Positions 13,397 through 25,100 of a stretch of 40,382 nucleotides of DNA are shown in pieces; within the stretch, counting starts at the first letter, position 1; every line of letters begins with the position of its first letter. The position numbers and the translations under genes are program-made. The notes below the pieces were generated by a model that worked only from the letters and a program-made list of their open reading frames with translations, was not told the origin of the DNA and made no database searches. Origin of the DNA: a virus. The stretch is taken from positions 1-40,382 of IMG/VR virus record IMGVR_UViG_3300030012_003133. One strand, given 5' to 3'.

Positions 13397-15289
13397 CTAA
13401 CTGACGGAATTAATACCGTCATTATCAATGTCTACACCATTTATACTATCATCTGCTTCAACTGCATTTGGAACAGCTGTTCCTGCATTAACTCGCCCTG
13501 CCAATCCAATATCATAAACAAGTATTGGAATATCTGGTGTTCCGCTTTCTGTATTCTGGGCAGTAAGACCAATCCTAATTATTGCAGCAGGGGATTGAAC
13601 AACTGGATTTGCGGTAACAACAGATGAAGCAATTACCTCACCCTCTGGAATTGAAGGGAATATATTATTTGGTAACAAAGGTGTGCCAGAAACAACACTT
13701 ACAGCAATAAGGGTTTCTGCTTCAGACATTGTCACTTGATCTATAAGTGGACTTGCTGTCGTTACACTAATCGGTGTCAAATCATGATTTTGAGTGATAG
13801 CGATTGAGGCAACATTTGGAGAGGAAGATGCAATGCTATCTAAAACAAATGTCTCATCTTCTGCCATATTTATAGACGAAACGATTGGTGACCCAGTTTC
13901 AATTATCGAAGCTGTTAGAACATTTGTATGAACAATTGAAACAGTTGGTACAACGACATTACCTGTTTCAATATTGCTTGTTGAAAGCGGAACAACAATT
14001 GTCAAATCAAGCGACTCAACAACTGGTGCAGATGTTTCAATATTTGAACAAGTTAAATTATGAACCTGAGTGATTGTAGGGGAAGCAACGCTCGGTGTAG
14101 ATGCTGTTACTGAGGAAGCTGTAATTGATTGTGCAGATGTAAATGTTGGGCTTCCAACTTGCGGCTCACCTGCATCAAGATCGGCTGTAGTGAGCGTCTC
14201 AAATTCTGCCATATTAGCATTATTTGCAACTGGCGATCCTGATAAAATATTTGAGGCTGTTAAGGAATGATCTTGAATTAATGGCTGTGAACCAACTTCT
14301 GACGCTCCAGATACAACAGAAGATGCGACAAGAGTTTCATCTTCTGTCATTCCAATAGACGCAACAACAGGATTCCCTGATGTTATGGAATTTGCCGTAA
14401 GGCTTGTTGAAAGCGTAAAATTTAATGTTGGAACAGACGGAACACCTATCGTAACAGACGGTGTTGTGAATGTTTCATCCTCACCCATATTGATTGTAGG
14501 CGCACTGAGAGAGCCAGAAACAACGCTTTGAGGTGTGAGGTCATGTTTTTGCGTTAAAGCAGTAGAAGCGGCTTGTGGTGGCGCACAGGCTACATTTGAA
14601 CAGGTTAATGCGTGTTCTGATACAATAGATGTACTTGCAACCACAGATTCGCTTGTAACTAATGAATTTGCGGTAAGAACATAAATAATACTTGCTGCGC
14701 TTGACTGAACAACTGGCGTTCCAGAAACAACGGATGTTGCTGTAAGGGAATGAACTTGAGAAAAGGAGGTAGACGCAATATTTGGAGTACCAGAAACAAT
14801 ATTTATTATTTTATCGACAACTGAAATAGTGTTACCCATACCGTTGCCGTGAACAGTACAGTAATATCTTAGATCATCAGGAGCATTTGCAGCGACAACT
14901 ATCGTAACAGTTGCACCACTCTGTCCAGTAGTTCCCGATGTCGTAACTCCTGTGGTATAACTATTTCCTGACCCATCTTTAAAACGAAATGGATGCCCTG
15001 ACATTGAACTATCGGAAACATCAAATATATAGGTCTTTCCGCGTTCTAATGTAAGCGTAGGTGTCGTAACACCATCAATTGCATATTTATTCCCATAGCT
15101 TTGAACAACCGTTACTGTTTTATTAATGGTTGTTTTTTCCAGAACGTGATTCTGAGTTATAGCGGAAGAAGAAACAGATGGGCTTCCAGAAACTACATTA
15201 CTAGCTGTAAGGCTTTGTGCTTGTGCCTGACTTTCAACAACGCCATCATCAGCTAATGTATTTTTTGCAAGAGGTGCAAACCCAAGCAT
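13397..15289 (-). CDS. Tail fibre with cupredoxin-like domain and 23-residue repeats
   Basis: A 630-residue protein that starts MLGFAPLAK, a common opening of marine phage fibres. Residues about 58-158 form a cupredoxin-like domain with His99 (in SGHPFRF), Cys144, His147 and Met151 (in YYCTVHGNGMG), the ligand set of type 1 copper proteins. The remainder is a chain of about 18 repeats of 23 residues, with consensus LTASxVxSGxPxVxSxxxTQ. The stop of the upstream fibre supplies the GGGG ribosome site. It is probably a slender receptor-binding or decorating fibre; copper binding is predicted, not shown. Confidence 0.75.
   Translation of the reverse strand: MLGFAPLAKNTLADDGVVESQAQAQSLTASNVVSGSPSVSSSAITQNHVLEKTTINKTVTVVQSYGNKYAIDGVTTPTLTLERGKTYIFDVSDSSMSGHPFRFKDGSGNSYTTGVTTSGTTGQSGATVTIVVAANAPDDLRYYCTVHGNGMGNTISVVDKIINIVSGTPNIASTSFSQVHSLTATSVVSGTPVVQSSAASIIYVLTANSLVTSESVVASTSIVSEHALTCSNVACAPPQAASTALTQKHDLTPQSVVSGSLSAPTINMGEDETFTTPSVTIGVPSVPTLNFTLSTSLTANSITSGNPVVASIGMTEDETLVASSVVSGASEVGSQPLIQDHSLTASNILSGSPVANNANMAEFETLTTADLDAGEPQVGSPTFTSAQSITASSVTASTPSVASPTITQVHNLTCSNIETSAPVVESLDLTIVVPLSTSNIETGNVVVPTVSIVHTNVLTASIIETGSPIVSSINMAEDETFVLDSIASSSPNVASIAITQNHDLTPISVTTASPLIDQVTMSEAETLIAVSVVSGTPLLPNNIFPSIPEGEVIASSVVTANPVVQSPAAIIRIGLTAQNTESGTPDIPILVYDIGLAGRVNAGTAVPNAVEADDSINGVDIDNDGINSVS
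13490..14780 (-). repeat. Tandem 69-bp coding repeats (23 residues each)
   Basis: Degenerate in-frame repeats within the fibre gene, each about 69 bp, with strongly kept LTAS, SGxP and TQxH or EDET positions. The phase stays at 23 residues over long stretches, so the array expanded by whole units. One further unit lies before the cupredoxin domain (around 15140-15215). Confidence 0.75.
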
Positions 15290-15292
15290 TTG

Positions 15293-18196
15293 CTACCCCT
15301 GATAGCTTGATGTTGGTGGAGTAAAATTAGACGAATATCTGGCTAAACCATTGCTTATTCTAATATCCTCTAAATAACCTTTAAATGGATCACTTGAACC
15401 ATTGCTCCAAATACCCAAATGCACTTGATCGGAAAGAGAATTAGAAGCAGTTGCTGTGCCTGATGACGAACCATCCCAATAGCACGTTATGGTTGTTCCT
15501 GACCTTACAAACGCAAAATGATACCAAGTGTCAGTCGAGGGTGTTCCAGTGGTAAAAGCAGTCGTTCCACCACTAGCCCCATAAACTGCAATTGCACTAT
15601 TTAAGTTTCGATAAAGAAATTGTAAGCCACCAATAGTAACAAGTGTCCTACTCGCACCAGTTACAAGACTAAAGTTTACCCAACCCTCAACAGTGAAATC
15701 ATTTGTTCCAATCGTTACTGGTGTTGTAAATTTTATATAATCACCAGTACCATCAAAATACATTGAAGCTGCGGCATGTTTCTTTTCAGTTGAGCTAGAT
15801 GTTACATTTCCAAATAATTCTAAATCGTCTGCACCTTGAGCCTTATCAATAATCCTTGCATCATTTGCATTTAGCAATAATGAGGTTCCCGATATTGCGG
15901 TCAAAGGTGAAGTTGGCAATGTATAGGAATTATAACCAGTACCACTATAAACTGCTGATCCTTTTACAATTCTTATATCGGTTAATAATCCATTAAATTC
16001 ATTACCGGCAGAAGTTTCATTTTCCGCACCACCAAAATTTATTCTCTGCCCTGTATCTAAATCATAATCATATGTAACTTGTGAGTTAGCCGTTCGATAC
16101 TCACCATCTACATAAACTTTTGGAAGGCCACTATCTTTAATAAGGGCAATGTGAGTCCACCCTTTGTGCAAAAAAACATCAGATGCATCAAAGTAACCAC
16201 CATGTCTGTGCCACCAGCGTAAGGTTTGTTGACCTGCTCTCCTTACAAGTCTAAACGATGGATTTGAGTTATAATTTGAACTAAGAATAACTTCTTCATT
16301 CGCACCTTCGCCATCTCTGCAATAAATCCAAAACTCTATTGTATAATCACCAGTGCCTAAATCAAAATCAGAATGATATGGTGCGCTGATAAGATCACTT
16401 GTTCCATCGAAAGAATAACTTCCGTAATTAGAATAACCTGCATCACTATGTTGATACGGACTGTAAGGAACCATTTCGAAATCTTCGTGAACAAGACTGG
16501 GTCTAATTCCATGTGCGGTATCAACCAAAGCAGGTGAATTGAAAAACAGAAGTTTTGTATCTGTCAATGCCGTAAGTCTTTGAGTAGGTGGGGTAAAATT
16601 AGATGTATATACTGCGCTCAGTGTCCATCTAAAATCGCAAAGATACCCTGTGAAATGTTGAGAGTTATTGTTAGTGCCAAAATACCAAACAGAGTTATAA
16701 GTTAGGGAAGAGGTATTTGCACTTGTCGCTCTTGAAGTGCCATCAACATAAATATCTATTGTTCCGCTATTTCGTACAATTGCGACATGATGCCAAGTAT
16801 TGTTCTGCATATTCGCGCCACTGGTGTTTACATTTGTACCAGGGTTGGCGAATGTTATTTCACCTGCAGCATGATACTTATAAATAACAAATGAACTGCT
16901 TGGGTGTTTATAAACAATTCTCTGCCAACTCGCAGTTACATCTGGAATGTTTACCCAAAATTCAAAGGTAAAATCGTCCGTTGATGAAATATCAAAGTCT
17001 CCATCACTATTTGAAAATCTAATTTGTTGGGCTTGATTAGCCCACCCAAAGTAACCAGAATAGCCACCTGCGCGATATGGAGAAAGTGGAACTTGCAGTG
17101 GATCACCATGCCTAGTAATCGTGTGACCAGTGCTTGAGGCATCAGCAATAGTATCATTATCGCCAGTATTACCTGATGTCGTTATCAAATTAGTCGTATA
17201 TTGAGAATTTGAAATAACAAACAATAATGAAAAAACTTGTGCGCTACTGGTTCCAGTATTGATTTGATCGGAGGCCGTAAAAGTAAGTGTAAAACTTCCA
17301 CCATGTGCAGAGTTTGTAGATGGTGTAATGGTAAATTGATTTGTGTTCGAACCTGTTCCCTGCGTAATAGTGGCTGTATTCCCTGCCGATCCAGAATAAC
17401 TATAGGTTAATGGAACATCTTCTGGATCACTCGCAGTTATTGTTACAACGGTAGCTGTCCCGTCTGTTGCAAGTGTAAAGGGCGTTGTTCCAGAAGAAGC
17501 ATCTTGGACACTTGTAATACTTGGATTTGTATTAATTAAGCTAATTGAATACCAGCCACTGCCACTGTTCACATAGAGCCTATTGGTTGCAGTCACATAA
17601 GCCATATCCCCTGCACTGTTACCAGTTAAAGGTAAATCAGAAGCAGCACTATAAGTAGTAACACCGCCCCCACTAGATGCAGCAGCCGCAAGAGAAAGAA
17701 CACCAGAACCATTTGTTTGCAGCACATGACCGCTAGAAGAGTCACTTGTCGGAAATGTAAAAGTATTTGCAAATGATGCAAAATTTTCATCCCCGATTGG
17801 CGCAGTCTTAACCAACCCACCCATGCCCGAATGATATTGACAGTAAGAATATAAATGATCTGGCGCATCTTGTTCAAGCTGTACCTCAACATAGCTGCCT
17901 GCACTACCTGCCGTTCCAACTGTTGTAATTCCTGTTGTATATTGAGAGTTACCCCCATGCTCCCCATCGAAAGCTGTAGAAAATCTTAACGGATGCCCAC
18001 TTACACTTGAGTCACTTGTATCAAACCGATAAGTTACACCTTTTGATAACGATACCGTCTGTTGTGATGTTCCATCAAAATAATATTTATTACCACTTCC
18101 TTCATTTGCGACTGTTACCGTAATAAACCCAACTACTGCCTCTCCATCGCTAGGAACTTTTTGAGCAAAATTTGCTAAATTTCTGGATATTGTCAT
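15293..18196 (-). CDS. Tail fibre with cupredoxin-like domain and three LamG domains
   Basis: A 967-residue protein. Residues about 25-130 are cupredoxin-like with His68 (SGHPLRF), Cys119, His122 and Met125 (YCQYHSGMGG). A shared linker ([19 protein letters not shown]) follows, then an Ig- or cadherin-like domain (224-330). Three LamG/concanavalin A-like domains come last (about 378-545, 600-770, 815-965), each with the NTWHHVAIVRNSGTIDIYVDG-type core shortened or varied. LamG domains bind glycans, which fits receptor recognition. It is a paralogue of the next upstream fibre from the linker onward. Confidence 0.8.
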   Translation of the reverse strand: MTISRNLANFAQKVPSDGEAVVGFITVTVANEGSGNKYYFDGTSQQTVSLSKGVTYRFDTSDSSVSGHPLRFSTAFDGEHGGNSQYTTGITTVGTAGSAGSYVEVQLEQDAPDHLYSYCQYHSGMGGLVKTAPIGDENFASFANTFTFPTSDSSSGHVLQTNGSGVLSLAAAASSGGGVTTYSAASDLPLTGNSAGDMAYVTATNRLYVNSGSGWYSISLINTNPSITSVQDASSGTTPFTLATDGTATVVTITASDPEDVPLTYSYSGSAGNTATITQGTGSNTNQFTITPSTNSAHGGSFTLTFTASDQINTGTSSAQVFSLLFVISNSQYTTNLITTSGNTGDNDTIADASSTGHTITRHGDPLQVPLSPYRAGGYSGYFGWANQAQQIRFSNSDGDFDISSTDDFTFEFWVNIPDVTASWQRIVYKHPSSSFVIYKYHAAGEITFANPGTNVNTSGANMQNNTWHHVAIVRNSGTIDIYVDGTSRATSANTSSLTYNSVWYFGTNNNSQHFTGYLCDFRWTLSAVYTSNFTPPTQRLTALTDTKLLFFNSPALVDTAHGIRPSLVHEDFEMVPYSPYQHSDAGYSNYGSYSFDGTSDLISAPYHSDFDLGTGDYTIEFWIYCRDGEGANEEVILSSNYNSNPSFRLVRRAGQQTLRWWHRHGGYFDASDVFLHKGWTHIALIKDSGLPKVYVDGEYRTANSQVTYDYDLDTGQRINFGGAENETSAGNEFNGLLTDIRIVKGSAVYSGTGYNSYTLPTSPLTAISGTSLLLNANDARIIDKAQGADDLELFGNVTSSSTEKKHAAASMYFDGTGDYIKFTTPVTIGTNDFTVEGWVNFSLVTGASRTLVTIGGLQFLYRNLNSAIAVYGASGGTTAFTTGTPSTDTWYHFAFVRSGTTITCYWDGSSSGTATASNSLSDQVHLGIWSNGSSDPFKGYLEDIRISNGLARYSSNFTPPTSSYQG

Positions 18197-18199
18197 AAC

Positions 18200-21190
18200 T
18201 TACCCTTTTAAACTAGTTGTGGGTGGCGTAAAATTTGCAGTATATCTTTCAAAATTACTAAATCGTAAGTCCTCTAAATACCCATGCATATCATCACTAC
18301 TTTCGTCACTCCAAATACCAATCCAAACATTTTTGGATAAACTATCGGTTACTGTAGCAGTTCCAGCCGAACTTCCATTCCAATATAATGTAACCGTTGT
18401 ACCTGATCTTACATATGCAAAATGATACCATGTGTTGACTGCGATTGTGCCAGTAGAAAAACTGTTTGCACCTGTATCAGGAGTATATACTTTCATAGCT
18501 GTACCACTAAGACTGTAATAAAACTGTACCCCCGATGCATCGTCATTGAATGTAAATAAAGCCTTATTAGTGTTTAAACTGCTAAAATTTACCCAACCCT
18601 CAAAGGTAAAATCAGAAGTACCGATTGTAATAGGCGTGTCAAATTTTATATAATCCTGCGTTCCGTCAAAATACATTGAGGTTGCAGCATATTTTTTTTC
18701 TGTAGAGCTTGATGTGGTATTACCAAATAATACTAAATTTCTTGTTCCAGAACTTTTATCAATAATCTTTGCTTCATCTCCGCTAATTAATAAGGAAGTC
18801 CCTGTTATCGCAGTCAATGGTGTAGTCGGTGGTACGAACTCACTTGTATATACCGCTGTGCCTTTGACGATTCTTATATCAGTCATATTGCCATCAAAAG
18901 GATATGTAGAACTTTCACCATTTGCCAATCCAATATTTATCGGCTGACCACTGTGAATATCCGTTGTAACGCTTGACGCTGAAGCTTTCTCTTTTCCATT
19001 TACATAAATCTTCAATGTTGAGCTATTTCTCACGCACGCTACATGATGCCAACCCTTACAGAAATGATTTCCGCTTGCTTGTAAATAATCACTATTTGCA
19101 TTGTAATAGAATGTAATTTTTGATGTGCTATTTTTATATATTCTCCAACTATTTGCGCTGTTATAATTTGAACTTATAAGTGATTGCCAAGTAGCATCAG
19201 CATCATCAAAGTAAACCCAAAATTCTATAGTAAAATCACCAGTTCCAAAATCAAAATCTGCGTGATCAGCAACACTTAAATAATCATTACTTCCATCAAA
19301 GAAAATACTGCCTCTATTGGTAGTATAATTAAAACCATCTGCATCATATGGAGAATAAGGTACGACCTCTAAATCATCACCTATATTATCTGGTTCATGC
19401 CTAGTCGATGATCCATCTGCAACATATGGCAAATGACAAGTTAATAAAACCGTACCAGTTATTGCTTCTAATCGTGCAGTAGGCGAGGTAAAATTACTTG
19501 TATAAACTGCATTAGTCGTTAATCTGAAATCAGTCATGTAACCCGGAAAGGCATACGCTGCAGACTGATTACCGACATGAATATCATGTCCAGTTAGAAT
19601 ACTACTTGTAAAAGATGTTGACCCTACCTCAGTTCCATCGACATAAGCCTTCAATGTTCCGCTTGCTCTGACAAGCGCTATGTGATGCCAAGTGTTATCT
19701 TGAAGATTTGCACCCGAAGTAATTAAAACGGATGAAGTGCCGTTATATATATTTAACTCTGTAACATTATTGTGTTTATATATTGTCAGTGAATCTGTTT
19801 TCATAAATAAAAGCCAACCACTATCTGCATCTGGAATGTTAATCCACTGTTCTACAGTAAAATCCCCAGTTCCAATTGAAAAATCAGAATGAGATGCATA
19901 AACTAATTTTTGTGTAGTGGTAGCACCAAAATAACAAGAATAACCACCTGATCTATATGGGGAAAAGGTTGTTTGAATTGGCGCATCACCAATCGTTATA
20001 GTGTGACCAGTAGAGGAATTATCGGTAATTGTGCTATTAACACCAGTAGAGCCTGATGTTGTAATTAAACTTGTAGTATATTTGGAATTTGTAATAGTAA
20101 ATGCTAGAGAAAAAATTGCATCAGATGTTCCAGTATTTACTTGATCGGAGGCAGTAAAGGTTATGGTAAAAGTACCAACATAACTTGGATTGGTAGTTGG
20201 TGTTATCGTAAATTGATTTGTATTTGATCCTGTTCCTTGCGTAACGGTAGCTGTTGTTCCACCACCATTAGTTAGTGAACCTGATGTTACGCTATAGCTA
20301 TATGATAATGGCACACCTTCTGGATCACTTGCGGTAATGGTTACAACAGTTGCAGTTCCATCTGTTGCTAATGTAAATGGAGAGCCTCCTGATGAAGCGT
20401 CTAATACACTTGAAATACTTGGATTAGTATTTACCAAGTTGATCGAATACCACCCTGATCCTGTGCTGACGTATAATCTATTTGTTGCAGAAACATATGC
20501 CAGATCACCTGCGCTGTTACCACTTAATGGAAGATCAGTCGCAGCCGAATAAGTTGTTACACCTCCACCACCACTAGCTGCCGCGAGAGAAAGCACCCCA
20601 GAGCCATTAGTTTGTAATACGTGACCGCTAGAAGAGTCGCTAGTAGGTAAAGTAAAAGTGTTTAAGAATGACTTAAAATTACTGCTTGGAAAACCATATT
20701 CATTTACCGTCAATATATCCCCTGCAACCGCACCAGAAGCCAAAGTGATTGTAGTAGAATTTATTGTGTAATCATCTGTAAGCTTTAATAAAACACCATT
20801 TAAAAATACTGCTGCATTAGAACTTGCAAAAGTTCCTGAGAAAGCAGTTTGACCTGCTGTTGCGGTAAAGCTTGTAGCGAGATATGCCCCATTTACTTCT
20901 AAATCAGAAGCACTTGGCGAAATAAAAACTTTTGCGGAACCACTTAAATTAAGAAGTGACCCTGTGGAACTAGAGGAAAGTGTCCTTGTAAGAGTTGTGC
21001 CAGAGTGAGTATAAGTACCCACTCCTATCTCAAAATCATTTCCATCTTCTATTACATATCGAACGGTATCCCCATCAGAAATACCGCCCGATGCAAATGT
21101 TTGGAAGCCAGTTTCCGCAGACCCAAGAGTAACCGTTCCTGTTCCTGTTGTTGAAGTAGCTACCTTGACCCGATCTGCAAATTTAACCAT
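18200..21190 (-). CDS. Tail fibre with virion-attachment N-terminus and three LamG domains
   Basis: A 996-residue protein beginning [19 protein letters not shown], an N-terminal module common in marine phage fibres and likely used to attach to the tail. A beta-rich collar reaches residue 170. Next come the same [15 protein letters not shown] linker and Ig-like domain as in the next gene, and three LamG domains (for example [20 protein letters not shown]). Glycan binding is the expected activity. The last codon and stop (GGGTAA) provide the ribosome site of the downstream paralogue. The two genes arose by tandem duplication with different N-termini. Confidence 0.8.
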   Translation of the reverse strand: MVKFADRVKVATSTTGTGTVTLGSAETGFQTFASGGISDGDTVRYVIEDGNDFEIGVGTYTHSGTTLTRTLSSSSTGSLLNLSGSAKVFISPSASDLEVNGAYLATSFTATAGQTAFSGTFASSNAAVFLNGVLLKLTDDYTINSTTITLASGAVAGDILTVNEYGFPSSNFKSFLNTFTLPTSDSSSGHVLQTNGSGVLSLAAASGGGGVTTYSAATDLPLSGNSAGDLAYVSATNRLYVSTGSGWYSINLVNTNPSISSVLDASSGGSPFTLATDGTATVVTITASDPEGVPLSYSYSVTSGSLTNGGGTTATVTQGTGSNTNQFTITPTTNPSYVGTFTITFTASDQVNTGTSDAIFSLAFTITNSKYTTSLITTSGSTGVNSTITDNSSTGHTITIGDAPIQTTFSPYRSGGYSCYFGATTTQKLVYASHSDFSIGTGDFTVEQWINIPDADSGWLLFMKTDSLTIYKHNNVTELNIYNGTSSVLITSGANLQDNTWHHIALVRASGTLKAYVDGTEVGSTSFTSSILTGHDIHVGNQSAAYAFPGYMTDFRLTTNAVYTSNFTSPTARLEAITGTVLLTCHLPYVADGSSTRHEPDNIGDDLEVVPYSPYDADGFNYTTNRGSIFFDGSNDYLSVADHADFDFGTGDFTIEFWVYFDDADATWQSLISSNYNSANSWRIYKNSTSKITFYYNANSDYLQASGNHFCKGWHHVACVRNSSTLKIYVNGKEKASASSVTTDIHSGQPINIGLANGESSTYPFDGNMTDIRIVKGTAVYTSEFVPPTTPLTAITGTSLLISGDEAKIIDKSSGTRNLVLFGNTTSSSTEKKYAATSMYFDGTQDYIKFDTPITIGTSDFTFEGWVNFSSLNTNKALFTFNDDASGVQFYYSLSGTAMKVYTPDTGANSFSTGTIAVNTWYHFAYVRSGTTVTLYWNGSSAGTATVTDSLSKNVWIGIWSDESSDDMHGYLEDLRFSNFERYTANFTPPTTSLKG

Positions 21191-21192
21191 TT

Positions 21193-21324
21193 TTACTTGC
21201 TTTCGTCTTTTACATCATCTTCTTCGGTTTTTTTCTTTTTTTCTTTTAATTCGACCGAAAAATCTTTTTCAGCAATTTTTTGACCGTGTTCATCTGAAAC
21301 GGCATTTAGATTATGATGAACCAT
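21193..21324 (-). CDS. Small highly charged protein, 43 residues
   Basis: A short gene between two fibre-related genes. After [20 protein letters not shown] it is almost all Lys, Glu and Asp ([13 protein letters not shown]). AGG, part of the upstream TAG stop context, lies before the ATG. Such tiny charged genes commonly sit among marine phage tail genes; function unknown. Confidence 0.45.
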   Translation of the reverse strand: MVHHNLNAVSDEHGQKIAEKDFSVELKEKKKKTEEDDVKDESK

Positions 21325-21333
21325 TTAAAAAAC

Positions 21334-21705
21334 CTATGATGGGTCGGGAATACCAACCGTAAAAGATGCAAGACTAAAGGTATTTCCAGATGTTACTGAT
21401 TGTGAAGCGGAAAGTGAGCCTGTTACTAACAATCGTGAATTTGTTGTATCAATGATTGCATAATGAGTTACAGTTCCTGTTCCTGTTATGCTTCCATCAG
21501 TAATTGCAGCCGCAGTAACTTCCCTGCCACCGCCTGATCTGTCCGCAGGTGCGCCAATTGAAAGTGATGTAGAATTGCCAAGTGCGTAAGTTGCGTTTGC
21601 TTCTGCAAAAGTTGTAGCTTCTTGTGAAGTCACTACTATTTTATTTGCTTCTGTGTCTAAAACGGTCAATCCGTTATCAAACACCCTATCAGCTATCGTT
21701 GCCAT
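21334..21705 (-). CDS. Conserved marine-phage tail-associated protein
   Basis: A 123-residue, Ser/Thr/Ala-rich beta protein starting ATIADRVFDNGLTVLDTEA, with GNSTSLSIGAPADRSGGGRE and ATHY-like HYAIIDTTNSRLLVTGSL. I recognise this sequence type from many marine phages, always next to fibre genes, but without a proven role; a small structural or fibre-linked protein is likely. GGAGTTTAAATT precedes the ATG. A 68-bp gap with a TGCATATGCA palindrome lies upstream. Confidence 0.65.
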   Translation of the reverse strand: MATIADRVFDNGLTVLDTEANKIVVTSQEATTFAEANATYALGNSTSLSIGAPADRSGGGREVTAAAITDGSITGTGTVTHYAIIDTTNSRLLVTGSLSASQSVTSGNTFSLASFTVGIPDPS

Positions 21706-21773
21706 AATTTAAACTCCGTTTCAAATTGCATATGCACCTGCACTCTACATCATTTTATTAAATAATAGAAGTC

Positions 21774-22160
21774 CTAAGATGGTTCATCAGGATATACTGG
21801 ATTCAATGGGTCAAAACCGTCTTGTTGCGGCATATCTCTAAGTTGTTGACGGTAGGTTTGCCATTCTGTTTTTTTGCTATCTGATAAAGGGCTGTCTAGT
21901 ACTTGAGTCCAATCACTTTTTTGAAGCAAATCATTTCGTTCTTGACGAAAAGAATTTAAATTATTTTGTAAAAAAATATTTTCTTTTTCTTCATCCGTAT
22001 AATCAACAAAATTACCATCCCTATACAATGGCTCACCGTTGTAGTTATCTCCGCTTATCATTGCATATTCGCTACCGAGATTTTCTAAAACTATTAAAGC
22101 CTGTTCCTCTGGCGAAATATTACCTTCAATTTTTCCTGATGAAATATTATAAATAATCAT
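21774..22160 (-). CDS. Tail fibre assembly chaperone-like protein
   Basis: A 128-residue protein whose C-terminal third, FRQERNDLLQKSDWTQVLDS followed by PLSDSKKTEWQTYRQQLRDM, matches the phage tail assembly chaperone family PF16778. Such proteins help fold or trimerise tail fibres. The N-terminal half (NISSGKIEGNISPEEQA) is variable, as usual. The start overlaps the tip protein stop as ATGA, and the fibres that it probably serves lie directly downstream. Confidence 0.8.
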   Translation of the reverse strand: MIIYNISSGKIEGNISPEEQALIVLENLGSEYAMISGDNYNGEPLYRDGNFVDYTDEEKENIFLQNNLNSFRQERNDLLQKSDWTQVLDSPLSDSKKTEWQTYRQQLRDMPQQDGFDPLNPVYPDEPS

Positions 22161-25100
22161 TTAATAAATTCCAAAAAATCCATACGCCAATCTACTATTT
22201 TTGAAGCTTTCGGACCGCTACTGCCTGTGTAACGATAATAAAAGGTTAATGTTGCTGAATTTCCTGACCCACCGTGAGTAATGTGGACATTCTGTGTTCC
22301 GTAAAAACTGCTAAAATCCCACTGCCACCTTTGTCCAACAATTCTTGTCGCTACTTTAACATATTCACCACCTGACCCTCTTTCGATAGCTAATATTGAA
22401 CCCTCCATTGACCAACTTTGATTATCGTCGATTGTTGCTGTCAAAAACCCTACTAATTGCGATCCAGATGTTAAACCACTAAGTGTCATTTGAGCTAATC
22501 TGTAAACATAATTGTTACTATAAGTACCATTATAAGCCCACGGAAATATACTAGATGGTGGAAAAGAGTCTGAAACTGAGTTAGCTGATATTGTTGTGTT
22601 TTCTAATTTTATTGAAGTTCCCAAACGAACCGTATTAGGTAAGTAATCATAACTAATAGTACCTGCCGAAATATTATCGACATCTAAATTGTTTATCGTA
22701 ACTTCATTAGCATCAATTGTACCTGCGACAATACTTGATGCGGTTAATCCTACATCAGTCCAAGAACCATTCCATCTTTTTATTACATAAGTTGACGTAT
22801 TAAACCAAAGATCACCTATGGCGGTTGCGGTAGGCGTAGTTGATTGATAGAAAATTTTATTTTTAGTTCCCAGAGCAGTACTATCTACAAATCCTGAGTC
22901 GTTATTCAAATCACTCACGTTTGTGGGAATTGTTCCAGTTGCATATGTGTCTGACAAATCAGGTATTTGCCCAACTGTTAAAGTATCTCTTATTGCAGCC
23001 GCGCCAAACTCTGCAGTTCCATCATCTTTTATTTGCCAACCTTGACCATTTTCACCTGATTGAAAATTAGAACTTTCAATCGTATCAGTAATTTGGAAAG
23101 CACCATTAGTTACACCATAAGTAATACTTGTTACGTTTCCATTTACATCGACTTCAACAGTATAAGGAACAGTCCATTCCTTTTCCGTAAAGCTTGTATT
23201 GCTTACTGTTGTTTGACTATGTGACCATCCTGATGGTGGTGTGCTAAATGCTTTATTAGACACACTAAATGTTCCAGTATTATTTGTTGGAGTAGAAGGT
23301 GCGGCATCTTGCAGTGTCGTATAATATAATATTCCAGAGTAAACGCTTGTATCTGTATCTGCACCGCCTGTTGTTGCGTCTGTTGTTGCATTTGCAGTTG
23401 CCGCTGTACTTGCATTTCCTGAGAAATCTACCGCCTCAACCCAATAATAATATTGAGTATTAACTGCCAATGCTGTGTCTGTAAATTTATCTGTTAATGC
23501 AAAGGCAATAGGATTTGCTGGTTGAGAATTACTTGTCGATCTATAAATATTATAGCCTTTTAGATCATATAACGTAGTTCCACCAACTTGTGTTGTTGGC
23601 GCAGTCCAATCTAAAGTAACAAGCTTTGCCCCACCTGTGGCTGTTAATGATGTTACTGGAGAAGGTGCAGTTGTATCACCCCCAACAGTATGTGGAGTTG
23701 CAGAAACAAATGATCCTTTATTTCCTTTTACTGAAACAGCCCTTACCCTAACATTATATTGCACACCGCTTTCTAAAGAACCAATATTTACAGACGTTAA
23801 TTCTCTAGCAACTTGAGTGCTAAAATAATTGCTATCGCTTACCTTTTTATATTGAACCTCATAATGATCTATAAATTCACTTGCAGCCGCAGTCCAAGAA
23901 ACCCTTACTTGCGATACAAATGACCCATCATTTTGTACCGTTCCTATATCTGTAACCGTTACACTTGATGGAGAAAGACCTGCACGTATATCTGTTAAAT
24001 TACTATTATTTGCTTTTAATTCTTCTTCTTCGGCTGACCATGAAAATGCAGATGAAGATGTTTCTCTCAAAGTTAAAGCAACTTTTAATTCACCACCATC
24101 ACTATCGTTTCTTAATTTCCATCCAATAACTTCAAAATCTTTAGCATTAAAACCATATCTAGGATTTGTAATTCCAACAATATCACCAACTTGAATTTCT
24201 AAAGCTGATAAACTGAAATCAGCACTTAACGTCATTTGCTCTCTTGATCTGAATAAAGTAAGCTTTGCTAATCTTTGCGCCATAGAGCTTGATGTTGTAA
24301 GAGGCAATCCAAAATCTAAGGCATTTTCGACCCCTGCATCATCTGATATAAATGTACTACTTTTGATTTCTGGATAATCTGATCTGATATAATCTGCGTT
24401 ACTATCATTAAACATTCCGCGAACTATATTAAAATTATCGCGCCTTGAGTGTTTTGTTGAAATAGTTATATCGCTTCTAAAATCAGAAAGAGTTAATGTT
24501 TTTACAGGGCTGATATATTCTCCAACTACAAGTTGCCATTCTCCTTGACCCCAGAACAGTGTACCTGCACAAGCGGCAACCATATCCCCTAAAATATCTT
24601 TAGGCTGTCTATCTAATGAAAGCACACCATTTATTTCATATCTTTTCTCATTTCCCCCATCGCTAAGAGCAACACTTTCATCACAAGTATTTGCAGCAGT
24701 AGAAAAAACAGTGTCATTTATAGCACCGCTATTATTTAATCCATATGCAGATGTTAAATAATCTCTTATACATAATGCTGCATTTGCAGAAAAAGCTGTA
24801 GAAGAATTTCTCGGATCAAAGACTTTTTTACCTTCTATCAATGCCGTAAATAATGGAACACCCTGTGCAAAGACATCTTGATTATATTTTAATCTTACAT
24901 ATAAACACGCAATTCCCTGACCCCGAAAATTCGTATCATCATTAGGCGCACCATTAGCCCAACTAGGACCATCGGTTATTGCATTTAATTCAGTATATAC
25001 ATTTTGCGTTGGGCTACCTGTAAATTTTTTAATTAAGATAGTAGAATTTCCATCATTATCTGTCCAATTGGAATTCGTAACATTCCCATTCCCATCAATA

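Noticed and set aside
13490-15215. CRISPR-like array
   Set aside because: The repeats are coding, degenerate and in frame with a 69-bp period and no spacers.
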